A stretch of DNA of 11,876 nucleotides, from NCBI GenBank assembly GCA_016777645.1, contig JADHRC010000037.1, positions 1-11,876 on the forward strand, in the 5' to 3' direction. Below the pieces are notes generated by a model. The model ran no database searches. It was given only the letters and a program-made list of their open reading frames with translations, and was not told the DNA's origin. This DNA is from Alphaproteobacteria bacterium. Its GTDB lineage: Bacteria > Pseudomonadota > Alphaproteobacteria > Puniceispirillales > Marisalimonadaceae. Both the position numbers and the translations under genes were made by a program. Shown piece after piece: positions 7,033 to 11,876 of the stretch (position 1 is its first letter; each line of letters begins with the position of its first letter).

Positions 7033-8271
7033 ATGATTAAGAAATGTTTTAGAAATCCTGACTTCAAAATTTTATGGAGTGCTGGTTGCATGACTGGCAT
7101 TGCTCGAGCGATGGAATTTCTTGCTTTAAGCCTATATGCACTTCAAGAACTAGGCTTACCTTATTTAGTTACAATAATTTTTGCAGCTAGAATGTTGCCA
7201 ATGAGCCTTCTAGGTATAGTAATTGGAACTATATCTGAACGAGTTTCACCTATTTCAGTGATAAAATATATCTATGGCGCGTCTAATATTTTTACAGGAC
7301 TAGCTGTACTACTTGTTTTTACTGGAAACTTTAATGTTTATTATGCATTTATACTTGCTTTTGTTAATGGGATCACCTGGGTTGTTGATCTCGCTGTAAG
7401 GAGAAGAGTTCTTGCTGATCATATTGATAAAAAGCTTTTAAGCTCTTCATTAGCCATGGAGACTTTATCAAATAATGCCACCAGACTTATAGGACCATTA
7501 TTTGCGGGCTCACTATACACTTTAGTAGGTTTGAAAGGAATATTCAGCTTGCAATTTTTTATGTATATTTGTGCCTTTGTTTTAATTCTAAAATTTCACA
7601 AAAAACAAAATCTTTTGCTTAATTTTAAAAACACTAATGACACTAACATTAGAGAGCACTGGGCACATGGGCTGCTTGATGAAGTTTTGAAAACTGGGAA
7701 AAACGCTTATAATATTGTTAGTCTAAGATTGGTATTGATAACAACTTTAATTTTTAATATTTTTGGCTTTCCTCTTGTATCGCTAATACCAGTTCTAGGA
7801 AGAGAAAAATTAGCTCTATCTGAATTTGATATAGGCATACTTGCTTCTTCAGAAGGTTTTGGAGCTTTAATAGGGGCTTTGATAATTGGAAACCTCTCAC
7901 CACAAAAGTATTTATCAGTAATTTTTGTTACCGGAGTTTGTGGATTTTTTATTGGTATGTTTATGTTTTCTTTTTCTCCAAGTTTGCTATTAGGTTTTAT
8001 TAGTTTGACTTTGGGTGGTATTTTTTTATCAGGTTTTAGCACAATGCAAGGAGCACTTGTATATCAAGCATCATCCACTTCAAAAGGAAATAATTTTGGG
8101 ATCCTTGCAACATGTATAGGCACGGCTCCACTAGGGCTAATGAATTTATCCTGGATAATAACTATAATACCTGTAGACAGCACTATTCAATTAAATGTCT
8201 TTTTAGGACTTTTCAGTATGCTTATAACTATCTTTTATTTTTTATATAAAAAAAAAACTAATTTGGAATAG
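7033..8271 (+). CDS. Major facilitator superfamily transporter, 12 predicted helices, probably an exporter
   Basis: This 412-residue membrane protein shows about twelve hydrophobic segments in two sets of six, separated by a polar loop (about residues 190-225, rich in K, N, H and E), the standard MFS layout. Short positively charged N and C termini (MIKKCFRN; YKKKTN) fit a cytoplasmic location for both ends. The loop between helices 2 and 3, IGTISERVSPIS, corresponds to MFS motif A in degenerate form. The family resembles the EntS/MFS_3 drug or siderophore exporter group, but the substrate is not identifiable. Its ATG abuts the VOC stop codon (TAAATG) and no Shine-Dalgarno site precedes it, so translation probably depends on reinitiation after the VOC gene. 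The last 14 bases overlap the 3' end of htpG on the other strand. Confidence 0.85.
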   Translation: MIKKCFRNPDFKILWSAGCMTGIARAMEFLALSLYALQELGLPYLVTIIFAARMLPMSLLGIVIGTISERVSPISVIKYIYGASNIFTGLAVLLVFTGNFNVYYAFILAFVNGITWVVDLAVRRRVLADHIDKKLLSSSLAMETLSNNATRLIGPLFAGSLYTLVGLKGIFSLQFFMYICAFVLILKFHKKQNLLLNFKNTNDTNIREHWAHGLLDEVLKTGKNAYNIVSLRLVLITTLIFNIFGFPLVSLIPVLGREKLALSEFDIGILASSEGFGALIGALIIGNLSPQKYLSVIFVTGVCGFFIGMFMFSFSPSLLLGFISLTLGGIFLSGFSTMQGALVYQASSTSKGNNFGILATCIGTAPLGLMNLSWIITIIPVDSTIQLNVFLGLFSMLITIFYFLYKKKTNLE

Positions 8272-10156
8272 CTTTTAATAAAAACTGATTCATTATCTTG
8301 CTAAACTGAGCAGGATCTGCAGGCATTTTCCCTTCCATCAACCTAGCTTGTTCAAATAATAGTGTGCCAGCATCACTTACTAAATCATTATTATCTTTCT
8401 TTTCTAATAAAGATTTCATATTTTTTATGAGTAAATGATCTCCATTAATTTCAAGTATTCTGGGAGCTCCCTTGTAATTTGAATCTCTCTGCGCCATAAG
8501 ATGTTCCATTGCAATATCCATATCGCCATCGTCTGCTACCAAACATACAGGGCTGTCAGTTAACTTAGATGATAATCTAATATCTTTAACTTGATCTCCT
8601 AACACAACTTTTAGCTGAGCTATTAAGTCAACAAACTCCTTATCCTGCTTTTCTTTTCCTTCTTTGTTATTTTCTTTGCTATCTTTAGTTTTATTATCTA
8701 AATCGTCTAAATTAATTTGACCTTTTGTTATTGAGGTAAATTTCTTTTCTTTAAAAGACCCGATCATCGGCAACCAAAACTGATCGATTGCATCTGTCAT
8801 GATTAATACAGGAATATTTTTAGATTTAAACCCCTCTAAATGTGGGCTGGCTAACGCTTGAGCACTGGTTTCAGCAGCAATATAATAAATATCTTTTTGT
8901 GTTTCAGGCATCTTTTCTAAATAGTCAACTAAGGAAATTGAGTCTTCATTTTCATTAGTAGAAAATCTACATAAATCTAATAAAACATCTTTACGTTCCA
9001 AGTCTTCGTAAAGACCTTCTTTAAGAACAGCTCCATATTCTTTCCAAAAACTTTTATAGCCATCTTTATTTTTTTCGCTAACTTTTTTAAGTTCACGCAA
9101 AATTTTACCTACTAATGATTTACTGATTTTTGAAACAGCGGGGTTATTTTGTAACATTTCTCTACTGACATTCAAATCAATGTCTTGCGTGTCGACCAAA
9201 CCTTTAACAAACCTTAGGTAACTGGGAATTAATGCATCACACTTATCTGTAATAAACACTCTATTTATATATAGCTTTAAAGAAGACTTCCTATCAGGAT
9301 TAAACAAATCAAATGGTCTTGTTGATGGGACACAAATAAGGTTTGTATAACTAATGGTACCCTCTGTGTTGTTATGCATTGTTAGAAGTGGTTTTCCAAA
9401 ACCAGCTCCAATATGTGAAAAAAATTCTTGGTATTGTTCTTCTGTAATATCTTTTGCAGGCCTTGTCCAAAGAGCAGAAGCTTCATTTAATGTCTTAACT
9501 TCAGCATTTTTCTTATCAATTTCAAAAAACTTAACTGGATAGGAAATATGATCTGAGTACTTTCTTACAATAAATTGAACCCTTGTTTCTCCTAAAAATT
9601 CTTTAGCATCTTTTTTTAGTGATAAAGTAATTGATGTACCAAAATTTTCTTTAGTATCCTTTTCTAAGTTAAAACCTGTTTTACCATCAGATATCCATTT
9701 CCATGCTTGTTCTTCACCAGCTTTTTTAGAGATAACCTCTACATGATCAGCAACCATAAATGATGCATAAAAACCTACACCAAACTGCCCAATCATAGAC
9801 ATGTCTGATTTTTTATCTTTAGAGTTTTTAGAGATTTGTTCTAAGAAAGCTTTCGTTCCGGATCTTGCAATAGTACCTAAAGATGATTTTAGGTCTTCTT
9901 CATTCATACCAATTCCATTATCAGAAATAGTTAAGGTCTTTTCTTTGTTATTGATTTCAATCTTTATTTCTGGATCTTCTGATGAATTAACTAATTTTTT
10001 ATCTGTTAAGCTAAGATACTTTCTTTTATCAAGAGCATCTGAAGCGTTTGATATCAACTCTCGAAGGAAAATTTCCCTTTCAGAATAGAGCGAATTAATT
10101 ACTATATCTAATATTTTACCAGTATCTGCTTCAAATTGATTAGTCATATTAGGCAT
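8258..10156 (-). CDS. htpG: Hsp90-family molecular chaperone HtpG
   Basis: This 632-residue protein is close to the usual bacterial HtpG length of about 620-640. It is a cytoplasmic ATP-dependent dimeric chaperone that remodels client proteins with DnaK. The N-terminal GHKL ATPase domain (about 5-220) has ELISNASDALDK (33-44, containing the catalytic Glu33 and Asn37), DNGIGM (79-84), the lid motif GQFGVGFY (123-130) and GTSITL (173-178). The middle domain has NVSREMLQ (329-336) with the ATP-sensing Arg332. The C-terminal dimerisation domain ends near KMPADPAQFSKIMNQFL. A charged, low-complexity linker (about 484-508) joins middle and C-terminal domains. The start at 10156 (MPNMTN) is supported by AGAGGA seven bases upstream, over an internal ATG at 10147. 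A heat-shock-like promoter lies upstream. The gene converges on the MFS gene with a 14-base overlap. Confidence 0.97.
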   Translation of the reverse strand: MPNMTNQFEADTGKILDIVINSLYSEREIFLRELISNASDALDKRKYLSLTDKKLVNSSEDPEIKIEINNKEKTLTISDNGIGMNEEDLKSSLGTIARSGTKAFLEQISKNSKDKKSDMSMIGQFGVGFYASFMVADHVEVISKKAGEEQAWKWISDGKTGFNLEKDTKENFGTSITLSLKKDAKEFLGETRVQFIVRKYSDHISYPVKFFEIDKKNAEVKTLNEASALWTRPAKDITEEQYQEFFSHIGAGFGKPLLTMHNNTEGTISYTNLICVPSTRPFDLFNPDRKSSLKLYINRVFITDKCDALIPSYLRFVKGLVDTQDIDLNVSREMLQNNPAVSKISKSLVGKILRELKKVSEKNKDGYKSFWKEYGAVLKEGLYEDLERKDVLLDLCRFSTNENEDSISLVDYLEKMPETQKDIYYIAAETSAQALASPHLEGFKSKNIPVLIMTDAIDQFWLPMIGSFKEKKFTSITKGQINLDDLDNKTKDSKENNKEGKEKQDKEFVDLIAQLKVVLGDQVKDIRLSSKLTDSPVCLVADDGDMDIAMEHLMAQRDSNYKGAPRILEINGDHLLIKNMKSLLEKKDNNDLVSDAGTLLFEQARLMEGKMPADPAQFSKIMNQFLLKAIPN

Positions 10157-10163
10157 TTGAAGA

Positions 10164-10169
10164 TCCTCT
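10164..10169 (-). promoter_or_regulatory. htpG ribosome binding site
   Basis: On the minus strand AGAGGA stands seven bases before the ATG ending at 10156. The spacing fits that start better than the second ATG, nine bases further in. Confidence 0.7.
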
Positions 10170-10194
10170 TTTTAATTATTGATGTGTTAAGTTA

Positions 10195-10222
10195 ATTGGG
10201 TATTTTAAATTGTATTTTCAAG
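10195..10222 (-). promoter_or_regulatory. Probable heat-shock (sigma-32-type) promoter of htpG
   Basis: Reading the minus strand, CTTGAA (10222 to 10217) is followed after 16 bases by CCCAAT (10200 to 10195), leaving about 38 bases to the htpG ATG. The proteobacterial sigma-32 consensus has a CTTGAA -35 and a C-rich -10 (CCCCAT, or CYTATNT in alphaproteobacteria), so the -35 is perfect and the -10 partial. htpG is a classic sigma-32 target. The spacing is slightly long for the E. coli form but fits the alphaproteobacterial CTTG-N17/18 form. Confidence 0.5.
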
Positions 10223-10229
10223 AGAAAAA

Positions 10230-10235
10230 TATAAT
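10230..10235 (+). promoter_or_regulatory. Candidate -10 box for the beta-hydroxyacid dehydrogenase gene
   Basis: A perfect TATAAT lies 28 bases before the ATG at 10264. Upstream, TTGTAT (10210-10215) leaves only 14 bases, and TAAATT or TTAAAT (10205-10211) leaves 18-19, so the -35 is weak. In sequence this A+T-rich, TATAAT also arises by chance. Confidence 0.35.
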
Positions 10236-10263
10236 TTAACTACTAATAAATGGAGGATTTCAA

Positions 10264-11163
10264 ATGTCTAAAATTGGTATTTGTGGAATTGGTAAAATGG
10301 GATCAGAAATAACAAAAAGATTACTAGATTGTAATCAGAATATATCTGTTTGGAACAGAACAAAAAGTAAAACTGATGAACATGTTAAAATGGGTGCTAA
10401 GGTTACTGAGAATATCAATGAATTAACTAATCTAAGTGATATCATTATAATAATAATGGGTGACGACAAGGCACTTGACTATGTTTATAATAGTAAGGAC
10501 GGTCTTAAAAATATCAACTTACAGAACAAGATCATAATTGAGATGAGTACTACTAGCATTAGTAATATTAAATTTTTGGAAGAAATAGTTGTATCATCCA
10601 AAGGTGAATTTATTGAATGCCCCGTTGGCGGGTCTACTCAGCCAGCAAGAGATGGAAAACTCTTAGGATTAATTGGCGGTAAATATGTAATATTCAAAAA
10701 AGTAGAAAATCTCTTAAAATTAATCTGTCGTAGATACGAATATCTTGGAGATGTTGGAAAAGGAACTGCCATGAAATTGGCTATTAATCTTCCTTTGATG
10801 GTTTATTGGCAGGCATTAGGGGAAGCATTATCAATAGCTACCAAAAATGAAATAGATTTTGATAAAGCACTAGACTTAATGATGGATAGCTCAGGGGCAG
10901 CAAAAATTGCTCATTTAAAAACTAAGGGAATCTCAGAAGCTTTAAAAAATAAACCAACTATTCAATCGTCTTTTAACGTCTCCTCATCCCTAAAAGATAT
11001 GAAACTTATGATAGAAGAGCTTAATAAACTGAATACTGAATTTCATGTTATTAATGGTGCAACTAAATATGTGCAAGAAGCAGTACAAGAGGGTTGGTCA
11101 GATTTTGATGCGTCGTTACTCAGCGTCTACATAAACAAAAAATTAAATAATCATTTGCTATAG
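10264..11163 (+). CDS. Beta-hydroxyacid dehydrogenase (3-hydroxyisobutyrate dehydrogenase-like), probably NADP-dependent
   Basis: This 299-residue cytoplasmic enzyme of the HIBADH/6-phosphogluconate dehydrogenase-like superfamily has typical length. Residues 3-160 form a Rossmann domain with GIGKMG (8-13, G-x-G-x-x-G). The end of strand 2 reads WNRTKSK (30-36): Asn-Arg-Thr there usually marks NADP(H) preference, where NAD enzymes have an acidic residue. The substrate-binding motif is ECPVGGSTQPARDGKLLGLI (118-137) and the catalytic lysine is Lys171 in GKGTAMKLAINL, with Asn175 completing the motif. The C-terminal all-helical domain follows. The family oxidises beta-hydroxy acids (3-hydroxyisobutyrate, tartronate semialdehyde, threonate) or reduces short aldehydes such as succinic semialdehyde; the motifs do not choose between these. 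GGAGG seven bases before the ATG is the strongest ribosome site in the window. The 3' end overlaps the convergent aldolase gene by 13 bases. Confidence 0.88.
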   Translation: MSKIGICGIGKMGSEITKRLLDCNQNISVWNRTKSKTDEHVKMGAKVTENINELTNLSDIIIIIMGDDKALDYVYNSKDGLKNINLQNKIIIEMSTTSISNIKFLEEIVVSSKGEFIECPVGGSTQPARDGKLLGLIGGKYVIFKKVENLLKLICRRYEYLGDVGKGTAMKLAINLPLMVYWQALGEALSIATKNEIDFDKALDLMMDSSGAAKIAHLKTKGISEALKNKPTIQSSFNVSSSLKDMKLMIEELNKLNTEFHVINGATKYVQEAVQEGWSDFDASLLSVYINKKLNNHLL

Positions 11164-11876
11164 TCGGAGCCTTCTTGATCCAAAATTAATTTTATTTCTC
11201 TAAGAAAAGCAGTTCCTGCAGGTAACGGGTGTTCTTCATTATCTAGTTCCTGAGCTGTTTTTTCTGCAATCTCGTCGTTTAATATACTAATTTTTTTTCC
11301 TGACTGAAGAGCGTTTATGTAAACTTTTGCCGCTCTTTCAAAATAATATAACCTATTAAATGTTTCTGCTACATTTTGACCAAAGATTAATATTCCATGA
11401 TTACCCATTATAAATGTGTGTTTCTTGGGGTCTGATAACAATTTTGCACATCTCTGTCCTTCTTCTTCGAATGCTAAACCACCATAGTTTTTATCTACCA
11501 CTTGTCTTCCAAAAAACATTGAAGCTACTTGGTTTATTGGAGGGACAATACAATCTTCTAAAGAGGCCAAAGTTGTTGCATATATTGAGTGGACATGCAT
11601 TATACATCTTGCATGAGGACACATTTTGTGAATGGCTCCGTGTAACCCCCATGCTGTCGCATCAGGTGGATTTTTTCCTTTCAGTACAGATTGATCGTTT
11701 GCATTTAACAATAATAAATCAGAAGCCTTTATTCTTGAAAAGTGCCACATATTGGGGTTCATTAAGAACTCTGTTCCTTCTGAATTAACGGCTAAACTAA
11801 AATGATTGGCAACAGCTTCATGCAAATCACTTCTCTCAGCCCACCTAAAAGCTGCAGCTAGATCCTTTCTTTCTTC
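11151..11876 (-). CDS. Class II aldolase/adducin family protein, 5' end beyond the window; aldolase catalytic acid absent
   Basis: The frame stays open to the window edge, giving 241 visible residues; a TTG at 11825 is internal, because the upstream codons encode RKDLAAAFRWAERSD, the usual family beginning. The fold is that of fuculose-phosphate aldolase, ribulose-phosphate epimerase and adducin heads. Zinc-binding histidines are kept: the two in CIMHVHSIYA (codons near 11589-11597) and the one in MGNHGILIFG (11397-11399). The Glu that is the catalytic base of FucA (E73), 19 residues before the first of these histidines, is replaced by Ala (codon 11652-11654, in ATAWGLH). Retro-aldol activity by the FucA mechanism is therefore doubtful; this subfamily has no agreed function. 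It converges on the dehydrogenase gene with a 13-base overlap and no visible terminator. Confidence 0.85.
   Translation of the reverse strand, partial: EERKDLAAAFRWAERSDLHEAVANHFSLAVNSEGTEFLMNPNMWHFSRIKASDLLLLNANDQSVLKGKNPPDATAWGLHGAIHKMCPHARCIMHVHSIYATTLASLEDCIVPPINQVASMFFGRQVVDKNYGGLAFEEEGQRCAKLLSDPKKHTFIMGNHGILIFGQNVAETFNRLYYFERAAKVYINALQSGKKISILNDEIAEKTAQELDNEEHPLPAGTAFLREIKLILDQEGSDYSK

Noticed and set aside
8632..8707. Charged low-complexity stretch in HtpG as an insertion or foreign segment
   Set aside because: A variable charged linker between the middle and C-terminal domains is normal in this family, the frame is intact and total length is ordinary.
1..11876. CRISPR array, tRNA/rRNA gene, insertion sequence, phage or attachment site
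   Set aside because: No regularly spaced repeats, no cloverleaf-like segments with CCA or T-loop consensus, no transposase or integrase motifs and no abrupt change in base composition were seen.

Overview
The window looks like part of the chromosome of an A+T-rich, gene-dense bacterium. By eye it is only about one third G+C. Intergenic gaps are short and several neighbouring genes touch or overlap. The gene families (beta-hydroxyacid dehydrogenase, acyl-CoA dehydrogenase with few paralogue-specific clues, an alphaproteobacterial-looking VOC protein, a sigma-32-like htpG promoter) fit a streamlined marine proteobacterium, perhaps an alphaproteobacterium. That assignment is inference; no rRNA or other taxonomic marker is present. 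No mobile element, CRISPR array, tRNA or rRNA gene is visible.

Layout. (1) 2-556, plus strand: the 3' part of an amidase-signature hydrolase. (2) 685-5284, plus strand: a four-gene operon with gaps of 7-23 bases. It encodes an ABC ATPase, an ABC-2 type permease, a large GldG-family membrane-anchored extracytoplasmic protein and a DUF4340 membrane-anchored protein. It is organised like the gliding-motility-associated GldA-GldF-GldG transporter of Bacteroidota but has an extra DUF4340 subunit, and its substrate is unknown. (3) 5286-6476, minus strand: an acyl-CoA dehydrogenase whose catalytic glutamate appears to sit at the isovaleryl-CoA-dehydrogenase-type position. (4) 6613-8271, plus strand: a VOC metalloprotein abutting a 12-helix MFS transporter. 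(5) 8258-10156, minus strand: the Hsp90 chaperone HtpG. (6) 10264-11163, plus strand: an NADP-type beta-hydroxyacid dehydrogenase. (7) 11151-11876, minus strand: a class II aldolase/adducin family protein cut by the window edge, with its zinc histidines but without the aldolase catalytic acid.

All three convergent junctions (5284/5286, 8258-8271, 11151-11163) have a one-base gap or overlap, leaving no room for an ordinary intergenic terminator. The divergent gaps (6477-6612 and 10157-10263) must hold promoters for both sides. In the second, a heat-shock-like promoter for htpG lies back to back with a perfect TATAAT box facing the dehydrogenase.

The most interesting element is the four-gene ABC operon: a complete, compact export-type or envelope-associated machine of unknown cargo. 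The two enzymes with displaced or missing catalytic residues are the next best leads. The rest is ordinary housekeeping and catabolic content.
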